Source: AC-37 sp036389835 (GTDB lineage: Bacteria > Actinomycetota > Thermoleophilia > Solirubrobacterales > Thermoleophilaceae). Taken from it: a stretch of DNA of 63,244 bases. Shown in pieces: positions 8,188 to 15,536 of this stretch. The translations under genes and the position numbers were made by a program. Below the pieces are notes generated by a model. It had not been told where the DNA came from. It saw nothing but the letters and a program-made list of their open reading frames with translations, and did no database searches. Numbering within the stretch: position 1 is the stretch's first letter; each line of letters begins with the position of its first letter. The stretch is from the NCBI GenBank assembly GCA_036389835.1, contig DASVWC010000110.1:1-63244 (forward strand). Direction: 5' to 3'.

Positions 8188-9164
8188 GCGGCGAGCGGGG
8201 CGCTCGGCGGCGCCAGCGGTGAGGGCGACGGGGTCGCCGCGGTCCCGCTCGCCGGGATCTCCTCCGCCCGCCCGTCCGCGTGCACCAGCACGCCGCCGCC
8301 CGGCAGGAACCGCGCGGCTCCCGCCGGCCCGGCGAGCAGGGCGGCCTTCGCGCGCACCTCGGCCTCCACCGCGGTGGGCGCCAGCGCGGTCACCTGGAGC
8401 AGCCCGGTCCACGCCGGCTCGCGGCGGCCCGGGTCGACGAGATGGTGGCCGAGCGACCCGTCCGGCCGCAGCCACGAGCGCTGCGTGACCCCGCTCGTCG
8501 CGACCGCCCCGGCCGCCACCCGCAGCTCGCGGACCGGGCGCCCGCCGAACGGGTCACGCACGACGATGGTCCGCGGGCGCGGCGCCGTGCCGCCGAGCAG
8601 GAGGTCGCCGGCGGCGTCGACCGCGAACGCGGCGTGCTCGCCGAGGCGCCTGCCGAGCAGGTCCGCGACGAGGCCCTTGGCGAGCCCGCCGCCGTCGAGC
8701 AGGACGCCGCGCGGCCGCAGCACCAGTCCGCGCTCGCGGTCCACGGCGACCGAGCGCCAGCGCGCGGCGAGATCTGGGATCGCCGCGCGCGCGGTGAGCT
8801 CGCCGGCCGCCGCCGCGAACGCCGCCCCGTCCAGGCCGGCGAGCCGCCCACGCGAGCGCACGTAGCCGGCGCGCTCCAGTGCGCGCACCTGCGTGGCGTC
8901 GACGAGTCCGCCGCTCACCTCGCCCGCCCAGCGCACGAGCGACGCCAGCTCCAGCAGCAGCGCCGAGGCCGGCACCGCGCGGCGCGGGTCGGCGTTCAGC
9001 CGGCTCAGCTCGGAGCTCGGCTCGAAGCGGGTGAGGCGCCCGTGGGCGAGCCGCAGGTCCAGCTCGGCGCGCCGCAGCGCGGCCGCCGCGCGCGCGCCGC
9101 CGGCGGCGACGCGCACGCTCACGCGCCCGCCGAAGCACCCGAACGTGCGGACCAGCTCGCTCAC
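8184..9164 (-). CDS. apbE: FAD:protein FMN transferase (ApbE)
   Basis: 326 aa from a GTG at 9164 overlapping the upstream stop (GTGA). Family motifs are clear: LDGGGLAKG, AVDAAGDLLLGG and SGVTQRSW followed by HHLVDP near the C-terminus. ApbE transfers FMN from FAD onto Thr/Ser of exported target proteins. No signal peptide or lipobox is evident, which differs from many secreted ApbE proteins; part of the family is cytoplasmic. The operon order is small membrane protein, apbE, ferric-reductase-like protein, suggesting they build one redox module. Confidence 0.85.
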   Translation of the reverse strand: MSELVRTFGCFGGRVSVRVAAGGARAAAALRRAELDLRLAHGRLTRFEPSSELSRLNADPRRAVPASALLLELASLVRWAGEVSGGLVDATQVRALERAGYVRSRGRLAGLDGAAFAAAAGELTARAAIPDLAARWRSVAVDRERGLVLRPRGVLLDGGGLAKGLVADLLGRRLGEHAAFAVDAAGDLLLGGTAPRPRTIVVRDPFGGRPVRELRVAAGAVATSGVTQRSWLRPDGSLGHHLVDPGRREPAWTGLLQVTALAPTAVEAEVRAKAALLAGPAGAARFLPGGGVLVHADGRAEEIPASGTAATPSPSPLAPPSAPLAA

Positions 9165-9379
9165 GACTGCCCCGTGGACATCGACGGCGCCTCGTCCTCC
9201 TGGGAGTCCTCGTAGCCGGAGTCGGCCTCGCTCGGACTCGCGCCGGCCTGCTGCTGCGCCGGGAGCGGCGTGGCCGACTCGCGGCCGCCCCAGGCGGCGA
9301 CCGCCAGCCACGCCGACGCGAGCATCGCCGCGGTGAACGCCGCCACGGCGGCCCGTGGATCGCGTCCGCGCGGTCTCAT
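9161..9379 (-). CDS. Small single-span membrane protein
   Basis: 72 aa from the ATG at 9379 (MRPRGRDPRAAVAAF). One membrane helix (residues ~9-28) is followed by an acidic Ser/Glu-rich extracytoplasmic tail. It is the first gene of the apbE operon and overlaps apbE by 4 nt. The tail contains Ser/Thr near the C-terminus (PSMSTGQS) but no recognisable FMN-acceptor motif (D/N-x-x-S/T-G-A-T/S). Its role as an ApbE target is therefore doubtful. No known family. Confidence 0.55.
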   Translation of the reverse strand: MRPRGRDPRAAVAAFTAAMLASAWLAVAAWGGRESATPLPAQQQAGASPSEADSGYEDSQEDEAPSMSTGQS

Positions 9380-9485
9380 GCCACGAGGCTCGGGCACGCG
9401 CGTAAGCGGCTCCTCTGCGTAGCCGAAGACCGCCGTAAGAATCGGCGCGAACGTCCCGCCATCCCGCCCGGCGTAGGCTGGAGCC

Positions 9486-10745
9486 GTGAGCCCGATCCGC
9501 CCCACCGTCCAGCTCGTGGGCCTGCGGCTCGAGCCGAGCCACCACCGCCTGCGCGACCTGCTCATCCGCAGCGCGCAGCCCTACGACTGGATCGACGCGG
9601 GCAGCCCGGAGGCCGAGGCGCTGTTCGCCCGCCACGGACTCGACGACCCGCCGCTCCCGGTCCTCGTCGACGGGGACGAGTTGCACACCGCGGTGACGAT
9701 CGACGACCTCGCCGATGCCTGGAGCATGCGCGAGGCGCCGAGGCGCGAGCACTACGACTTCGCGGTGGTCGGCGCGGGGCCGGCCGGCCTCGCCGCCGCG
9801 GTCTACGCGGCCTCCGACGGGCTCGCCACCGCCGTGGTGGAGGCCGACGTGCCGGGCGGCCAGGCGTCGCACACGTCGATGATCGAGAACTTCTTCGGCT
9901 TCCCGGAGGGCATCGGGGGCGCCGAGCTGGCACGGCTCGCCGGCCGCCAGGCGGAGCGCTTCGGCGCGGAGCTCGTGCTGCTGCGCGCGGTGGTGAGCGG
10001 CCAGCACGGTCCCGAGGGCAACCGCTTCGAGCTCGAGGGCGGCTACGAGATCACCGCGAGCGTGGCGCTCGCCGCGCCGGGGATGGTCTGGCGCCGGCTG
10101 GAGGTGGACGGCGTGGAGGAGCTGCTCGGCCGCGGCGTCTACTACGGCGCCGGGCGCAGCGAGGCCCTGCAGTGCGGCGGCGACGACGTGGTCGTCGTGG
10201 GCGCGGGGAACTCGGCGGGGCAGGCCGTGATGAACCTCGCCGGCGCCGGCGCGCGCGTGAAGATGATCGTGCGCGGGGACGACCTCGCCAAGTCGATGTC
10301 CGCCTACCTCGTCGAGCGGATCGAGCGGCAGGAGTCGATCGACGTGCGGCTGGGCACTCAGGTCGTCGAGCTCCACACCGACGGGGGGGACCTGGCGAGC
10401 GTGACGGTGGCGGGCCCGGGCGGCGAGCGCGAGTCGCTGCCGGCGGCCGCGCTGTTCCTCTGCATCGGCGGCCAACCGCGCACCGGCTGGGCCGCGGGCG
10501 CGGGCGTGCGCACCGACCGCGCCGGCTACATCCTCACGGGGCCGGACCTGCTCGAGGAGGGGCGGCGCCCCGAGGGCTGGCCGCTCGACCGCGACCCGCT
10601 CGCGCTCGAGACGAGCGTGCCCGGGCTGTTCGCGGCTGGGGACGTGCGGCACGGCTCCACGAAGCGGGTGGCGGGCGCCGTCGGCGAGGGCGCTATGGCC
10701 GTGGCGCTGGCGCACCGGCGCCTGGAGGAGCTCGCCCGCCGCTAG
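9486..10745 (+). CDS. Thioredoxin-reductase-like FAD/NAD(P) oxidoreductase lacking the CxxC pair
   Basis: 419 aa from a GTG at 9486. Residues ~1-85 form a thioredoxin/glutaredoxin-like N-terminal domain without a CxxC. The rest follows thioredoxin reductase: FAD motif VVGAGPAGLAAA (~94-105), PGGQASHTSMIENFFGFP, NAD(P) motif VVVGAGNSAGQA (~237-247) and C-terminal FAD motif GLFAAGDVRHGSTKR. Where classical enzymes carry CATCDG, this one reads YYGAGRSEALQCGG. That pattern is known from the TrxR-like branch often fused to cyclic-nucleotide-binding domains. It should be an NAD(P)H-dependent flavoprotein but cannot use the standard dithiol mechanism. The gene is divergent from the apbE operon. Confidence 0.8.
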   Translation: MSPIRPTVQLVGLRLEPSHHRLRDLLIRSAQPYDWIDAGSPEAEALFARHGLDDPPLPVLVDGDELHTAVTIDDLADAWSMREAPRREHYDFAVVGAGPAGLAAAVYAASDGLATAVVEADVPGGQASHTSMIENFFGFPEGIGGAELARLAGRQAERFGAELVLLRAVVSGQHGPEGNRFELEGGYEITASVALAAPGMVWRRLEVDGVEELLGRGVYYGAGRSEALQCGGDDVVVVGAGNSAGQAVMNLAGAGARVKMIVRGDDLAKSMSAYLVERIERQESIDVRLGTQVVELHTDGGDLASVTVAGPGGERESLPAAALFLCIGGQPRTGWAAGAGVRTDRAGYILTGPDLLEEGRRPEGWPLDRDPLALETSVPGLFAAGDVRHGSTKRVAGAVGEGAMAVALAHRRLEELARR

Positions 10746-10780
10746 CGTCCGCCGTGTCCGGCCGCTCCGCTGGGTACTAC

Positions 10781-11485
10781 ATGGGTGTGCGACCCCTGCT
10801 GCTGCTCGTCGCGATCGCCGCGGCCGCCCTCGCCGGCTGCCAGTACCCGCGCGACGTGGAGGGCACGCTCGATCGCGTGGAGGGCGGGACGATGCGGGTC
10901 GGCGTGAGCGACAACGAGCCGTGGGTCGACCTCGACGGGTCGCAGCCATCCGGGGTGGAGCCCGAGATCCTTCGCGGCTTCGCCGACCGCGTCCACGCGA
11001 AGGTCCAGTGGGTGCGGGGCGACAGCGAGGAGCTGGTCGAGGCGCTCGAGAGCGGTCAGCTCGACGTGGTGATCGCCGGCATCACGCGCACCTCCGAGTA
11101 CCGCCGCAAGGTCGGGCTGACGCGCCCGTACGTGGACACCGAGCTGCTGCTCGCGCATCCGCGCGGACAGGACATGCCCGAGGAGAAGCACAGCGTGCGC
11201 GTGGCGGTCGAGGCCGACAGCCAGGCGGCCGGGCTGCTCGACCACAAGACCGACTACGGGCTGCTCGAGGTCGACTCCCTCAAGAACGTGAAGGGGCCCG
11301 CGCTCGTGTGGGACTACTGGCTCGACGACCTCGACCTCGAGTCGACCGGCGAGGACCTGATCGACGAGGAGCACTGCATCGCGGTGCGCTTCGGCGAAAA
11401 CGCGTTCCTGGTCGAGCTGGAGCGCTACCTGCTCGACCGCCAGGGCGAGTGGCGCGACCTCGTGAACCGGGAGGGCAGGCCGTGA
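10781..11485 (+). CDS. Extracellular solute-binding lipoprotein, family 3
   Basis: 234 aa from the ATG at 10781. A lipobox (LAGC, Cys20) anchors it outside the membrane. The body matches family-3 periplasmic binding proteins (amino-acid/polar compound type): MRVGVSDNEPWVDLDG, LESGQLDVVIAGITRTSEYR and a VAVEADSQAAGLLD segment. It is coupled by a GTGA overlap to a cation-efflux-family gene rather than to an ABC permease and ATPase, which is unusual. The ligand is unknown. Confidence 0.8.
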   Translation: MGVRPLLLLVAIAAAALAGCQYPRDVEGTLDRVEGGTMRVGVSDNEPWVDLDGSQPSGVEPEILRGFADRVHAKVQWVRGDSEELVEALESGQLDVVIAGITRTSEYRRKVGLTRPYVDTELLLAHPRGQDMPEEKHSVRVAVEADSQAAGLLDHKTDYGLLEVDSLKNVKGPALVWDYWLDDLDLESTGEDLIDEEHCIAVRFGENAFLVELERYLLDRQGEWRDLVNREGRP

Positions 11486-12540
11486 GGTATCCCCCGGGGC
11501 CCGAGCTGCCCGCCGAGCAGGAGCGCGCGATGGCGAAGGCGATCCGGCTCGAGTGGTTCACGCTCGTCTACATGCTCACGGCGCTGGTGGCCGTGTACTT
11601 CGCGCTCGGCAGCTCGCAGGCGATGAAGGCGGCGTGGCTCGAGGACATGCTGAGCCTGGTGCCGCCGGGCGCCTTCCTGATCGCCACCCACTTCCGCGAC
11701 CGCCGCCCCACCGAGCAGATGGCGTGGGGCTATCACCGCGCGATCTCGGTGGCCTACCTCGCGGGGTCGATCGCGATCGTCGCCCTCGGCGCCTTCATCC
11801 TGTTCGACTCGAGCCACAAGCTGATCCTCGCGGAGCACCCGGCGATCGGGCTCGTGGAGCTGTTCGACTGGCACTTCTGGCAGGGCTGGCTGATGCTCGC
11901 CGTGCTGGTCTACACCGGCGCGCCGCCCGTGATCCTCGGCCTGATGAAGAAGCCGCTGGCCGAGAAGCTCCACGACAAGGTCCTCTACGCCGACGCCGAG
12001 ATGCAGCGCGCCGACTGGATGACCGCGGGCGCCGCGATGGGCGGCGTGATCGGGATCGGCTTCGGCATCTGGTGGCTCGACTCGGTCGCCGCGATCGTCA
12101 TCGCCCTCGACGTGGTGCACGACGGCGCGCGCTACACCGGCCGCGCGGTGCTCAACCTGATGGACGCCCGGCCGCGCACCTACGACGAGAGCAAGCCGCA
12201 CCCGCTGAAGCTCCAGATCGAGCGGGAGCTGCTGGAGATGGACTGGGTCCGCCAGGCGGTGGTGCGGATGCGCGAGCTCGGGCAGGTCTTCGGCGTGGGC
12301 CTGTTCGTGGTCCCGGCCAGCGACGAGGCCATCCCCGACCGGGTGGAGGAGACGATCGACCGCATCAAGGCGCTCGACTGGAAGGCGCACGACGTGACCG
12401 TGACGGTGGTGCGCTCGATCGACGACGTCCCCGAGGGCGAGTCGCGGATCTCACGCGGGATCGCGTCATTCGACGAGGTGCGCGACGACGTGGGCCTCAG
12501 CGAGGAGCAGGTCGAGCGCGAGGGCGCCGGCGGGCGCTAG
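11482..12540 (+). CDS. Cation diffusion facilitator (cation efflux) family protein
   Basis: 352 aa from a GTG at 11482 overlapping the binding-protein stop. About six membrane helices lie between residues ~20 and 215. The CDF-like membrane site region includes KVLYADAEMQRADWMTAG and DSVAAIVIALDVVHDG with acidic residues suited to divalent metal. A cytosolic C-terminal domain of ~130 residues resembles the CDF ferredoxin-like domain. Such transporters export Zn, Mn, Fe or Co by proton antiport. Pairing with an extracytoplasmic binding protein suggests a modified or regulated transporter; metal identity cannot be judged. Confidence 0.75.
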   Translation: MRYPPGPELPAEQERAMAKAIRLEWFTLVYMLTALVAVYFALGSSQAMKAAWLEDMLSLVPPGAFLIATHFRDRRPTEQMAWGYHRAISVAYLAGSIAIVALGAFILFDSSHKLILAEHPAIGLVELFDWHFWQGWLMLAVLVYTGAPPVILGLMKKPLAEKLHDKVLYADAEMQRADWMTAGAAMGGVIGIGFGIWWLDSVAAIVIALDVVHDGARYTGRAVLNLMDARPRTYDESKPHPLKLQIERELLEMDWVRQAVVRMRELGQVFGVGLFVVPASDEAIPDRVEETIDRIKALDWKAHDVTVTVVRSIDDVPEGESRISRGIASFDEVRDDVGLSEEQVEREGAGGR

Positions 12541-12555
12541 GCGCGCGCCGCGGTC

Positions 12556-12574
12556 AGACCGGAGGATTTGGTCT
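12556..12574. terminator. Weak hairpin between convergent genes
   Basis: AGACC (12556-12560) and GGTCT (12570-12574) can pair across a 9-base loop in the gap between the convergent genes ending at 12540 and 12616. There is no U-tract and the stem is short, so this is only a possible bidirectional terminator. Confidence 0.2.
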
Positions 12575-12615
12575 CCAATAGCGACCTTTTCCTACGGTTA
12601 CGGCGATCCAGCCGC

Positions 12616-13941
12616 TCAGCGCACGCGGCCGTACCGCACCACCGGCCGCGACACGTTCCCCGCGTCGTCGGTCGCCGTGATCGTCACGCGGTAGAGCGCG
12701 GCGCGGAGGCGCTTCTTCGCCGCCAGGCTCGCCACCGACAGCACGTGGCGCTTCGCGGACAGGGTGCGGAAGCTGCGCCGCAGCTCGACCCAGCGCTTGC
12801 CGTCGCGGCGCTCCACCAGGAGCTCCACGTCGGCCGGCTCGCTGAGCGTGAGCGTGAGCCGGCTGCCCGCGACCGCCGCCGGCTTCACGCGCGGCGCGAC
12901 CGCGTCGGCCAGCCCGGCGTTGGCCGGGATCAGCTCGGGCAGGCCCTCCTCGCCGGTCTCGACGTCGAGGATCGCCTGGTTGGCCGCGCTGCCGGTGAAG
13001 TACGACTGCTGCGCGACGATCGCGCGGGTCCCCAGGAAGCTCACGTTCGAGGGGGAGTCGAACGGGACGGACGAGCCGTTGTCGCCGCCCGGCCCGCTGG
13101 GGAAGCGCTCGATCTCCTGCCCGTTCGGGCCGACCACCACGAGCTGGTTCGAGGCGAGGTTGGCGATGTAGACGTTGCCGGACTTGGCGATCCCGAAGCC
13201 GTCGGGGCCGTCCACCGGCATGCTCTCCCAGACCTGGGTCATGGCTCCCGCCTTGCCGTCGGCTCCGATCGGGACGCGGAACAGCCGCCCGGTCGTCGGG
13301 TTCCCCCCGGCGCCGCCCGCCTCGCTCTGCTGGGCCACGAGCAGGCTGGCCCGCCCGGCCTCGAGCTCGATCCCGGTCGTTCCGAACTCGCCGCCGTCGA
13401 GGCGCGGATCCTCGAGCCACGGCTGCGGCGCCCCGCCGCCGGGCGGCACGCGCCAGAGCACCGGGCGCCCGTAGTCGGTCACGTAGAGGCTGCCGTCGGG
13501 CCCCCAGGCCGCGTAGTTGGGGATCGACGGAGGCGAGAACGACGCGTACGGGAGCTGGGTGCCGGTGGTCCGGTCGAGCAGCTGGATGCGCGGCGGGCTC
13601 TTGTCGAGCAGCACGATCCGGCCGCGCGCGTCGCTGGTGGCCGCCTGCACGCCGTGCGGCCCGGAGAGGTCCTGCCCCTCCATCGTCCACGAGCGCAGCA
13701 GCGTCCCGTCGCTGCCGTCGTACTCGAACACGCGCGAGGCGACCCTGTCGCCGGACGGGTTGTCGTAGGTCCCGGCGTAGACGCGCCCGTTCGGGTGCAC
13801 GTAGGCGTGCGCCGGATAGCCGGGCTTCGGCACGAGCGCGAGCACGCGCGTGTTCCAGCGGGCGCGCGGCTGCGCGGCGGCGTCCACCGCGAGGACCGCC
13901 ACGAGCAACGCCGCCAGCAGAAGGCAGGCCGCCCGCCTCAC
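12616..13941 (-). CDS. Secreted NHL/SMP-30-like beta-propeller protein
   Basis: 441 aa from a GTG at 13941 that overlaps the amine-oxidase stop (GTGA). A signal peptide (VRRAACLLLAALLVAVLA) predicts export. Repeated propeller blades carry motifs such as AAWGPDGSLYVTDYG and GPDGFGIAKSGNVYIANL. The C-terminal ~110 residues form an Ig-like domain with LTLTLSEPADVELLVERR and a TATDDAGNVSRP ending. Propellers of this type bind ligands or act as lactonases/lyases; no catalytic set is recognised. Tight coupling to the Tat-exported amine oxidase suggests both act on the same extracytoplasmic substrate. Confidence 0.7.
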   Translation of the reverse strand: MRRAACLLLAALLVAVLAVDAAAQPRARWNTRVLALVPKPGYPAHAYVHPNGRVYAGTYDNPSGDRVASRVFEYDGSDGTLLRSWTMEGQDLSGPHGVQAATSDARGRIVLLDKSPPRIQLLDRTTGTQLPYASFSPPSIPNYAAWGPDGSLYVTDYGRPVLWRVPPGGGAPQPWLEDPRLDGGEFGTTGIELEAGRASLLVAQQSEAGGAGGNPTTGRLFRVPIGADGKAGAMTQVWESMPVDGPDGFGIAKSGNVYIANLASNQLVVVGPNGQEIERFPSGPGGDNGSSVPFDSPSNVSFLGTRAIVAQQSYFTGSAANQAILDVETGEEGLPELIPANAGLADAVAPRVKPAAVAGSRLTLTLSEPADVELLVERRDGKRWVELRRSFRTLSAKRHVLSVASLAAKKRLRAALYRVTITATDDAGNVSRPVVRYGRVR

Positions 13942-15464
13942 AGCTTGTCCAGCACCTCCATGGCCGCCCGCTCGCCCGAGCGCACGGCTCCGTCCATGTA
14001 GCCGTTCCAGTAGGTCGAGGTCTCGGTGCCGGCCCAGTGGATCTTGCCCATCACGCGGCGCAGCGAGGCGCCGTGCGCGAGCAGCGTGCCCGGGCCGTGC
14101 ACGCCGACCGGCCCGCCGCGGATCCAGCGCTGCTCCGGCCACTGCGTGTCGAAGTACTCGGTCGGGTTGCGGGCCTCCTCGCCGAAGTAGAGGGCGAACT
14201 CGTCGAGCACCTTCCTGCGCCGCTCCTCCGGGGACATGCCCGCGTAGCGGCGCGACTGGTCGCCGCCGACGAACCCGAACACGACCCCCGGCGAGCCGTC
14301 CTTGGGGGAGTCGTCGAACGTCGCGTTCACGAGGATGTCGTTCGCGGTCCCGAGCGCGGTGCCGTTCAACCCCTTCTCGCGCCAGAACGGCTTCTCGTAC
14401 GCGGCGGCGACCTTGGTCAGGTGGCCCTGCGGCAGCCGCTGGCAGAGCTGGTCGCGGTCGGCGGGCATGATCGGGTCGTAGTCGATCCGGCCGGCGCTCG
14501 TCGGCGGTATCGCCACGATGACGCGCTTGCCGCGCGCGATCACCTTCGGCGACTCGACCCGCACGATGCTCCTGCCCTGCACGATGCGCCGCACCGGCGA
14601 CGAGAGCAGCACCTGCTTCGAGCCGAGCGCGCCGGCCATCCGCTCGCAGAGGCCCTGCGCCGCCGGCGACTCGAGCCGGCGCTCCTGCGCGCCGTCGCGC
14701 GTGTTGAAGTTGCGCTCGAACGTGCCGACGTGCGTCTCGTCGCCCGACGCCGCGATGTAGAAGAGCGTGAAGAGCAGCGAGATGTCGCGGGGCTCGCAGC
14801 CGAAGATCGGCCGCGTCGCGGTCGGGACGAGCGCGCGGAAGCGCTCGCTGGCGCTGTTCTGGCGGATCCACTCCTCGAGCGTGTAGCGCTCGAACTCGCG
14901 GGCGCGGGGCGCGTCCCACGGCGCGTCGACGGGCACCTCGGTCGACATCTGGTCGAGCGTGCTCACGACGTTCGCGAGGTCCGGCAGGATCAGCGGGTCG
15001 AGCGGGGCGGTCCCGGTCGGGCCCGTGTCGGAGTAGGTGCTGCGCTGGCCGTCGGGGTCCACGTAGACGTTCTCGCCCTCGATCACCGAGGAGAAGGTCC
15101 CGATCCCGTACTCGGCGGCGAGCTTGACGATGTGGTCCTGGGTCGGGCCGACGAACGTGCCGCCGCGCTCCGAGACCTCCCCGTTGCCCAGGTCGTGGTT
15201 CCAGACGCGGCCGCCCACGCGGTCGTTCGCCTCGAGCACCACCACGGACTTGCCGGCCTTCGCGAGCCCGCGGGCGGCCGTGAGGCCGGCCAGCCCGGCG
15301 CCCACCACGATCACGTCGGCCGCGACCGACGGCGTCTTCCTGGCCGCGCTCTTCTTCTTGGTGGCCGCGCCGGCGGCGGGCGTGCCCGCGACCGCGCCGG
15401 TCGCCGCGGCTGCTGCCGTCGTGCCAAGCAGCTCGCGCCTGTTCATCCCCCTCTTCGCACTCAC
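13938..15464 (-). CDS. Tat-exported flavin monoamine oxidase family protein
   Basis: 508 aa. A twin-arginine signal (NRRELLGTTAAAA) is followed by a linker and the dinucleotide-binding motif VIVVGAGLAGLTAARGLAKAG (~51-71). The RVGGRVWNHDLGNG and FVGPTQDHI segments are typical of flavin amine oxidases. The C-terminal FAD motif is IHWAGTETSTYWNGYMDGAV. Members oxidise amines or L-amino acids, releasing H2O2 and aldehyde or keto acid. It heads a two-gene operon with a secreted propeller and is divergent from the ThDP enzyme at 15537. Confidence 0.85.
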   Translation of the reverse strand: MSAKRGMNRRELLGTTAAAAATGAVAGTPAAGAATKKKSAARKTPSVAADVIVVGAGLAGLTAARGLAKAGKSVVVLEANDRVGGRVWNHDLGNGEVSERGGTFVGPTQDHIVKLAAEYGIGTFSSVIEGENVYVDPDGQRSTYSDTGPTGTAPLDPLILPDLANVVSTLDQMSTEVPVDAPWDAPRAREFERYTLEEWIRQNSASERFRALVPTATRPIFGCEPRDISLLFTLFYIAASGDETHVGTFERNFNTRDGAQERRLESPAAQGLCERMAGALGSKQVLLSSPVRRIVQGRSIVRVESPKVIARGKRVIVAIPPTSAGRIDYDPIMPADRDQLCQRLPQGHLTKVAAAYEKPFWREKGLNGTALGTANDILVNATFDDSPKDGSPGVVFGFVGGDQSRRYAGMSPEERRRKVLDEFALYFGEEARNPTEYFDTQWPEQRWIRGGPVGVHGPGTLLAHGASLRRVMGKIHWAGTETSTYWNGYMDGAVRSGERAAMEVLDKL

Positions 15465-15536
15465 GGTTCGTGACGTTACAGGCCCCGGCGTGAGAGGCTT
15501 CCAGTTCGCCGTGATCGCCGATCGAGGGGAGAGCTC

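Noticed and set aside
8184..10949. 921-codon frame extending apbE far upstream
   Set aside because: Everything before the GTG at 9164 is antisense to the flavoprotein gene and lacks ApbE similarity; the GTGA overlap fixes the start.
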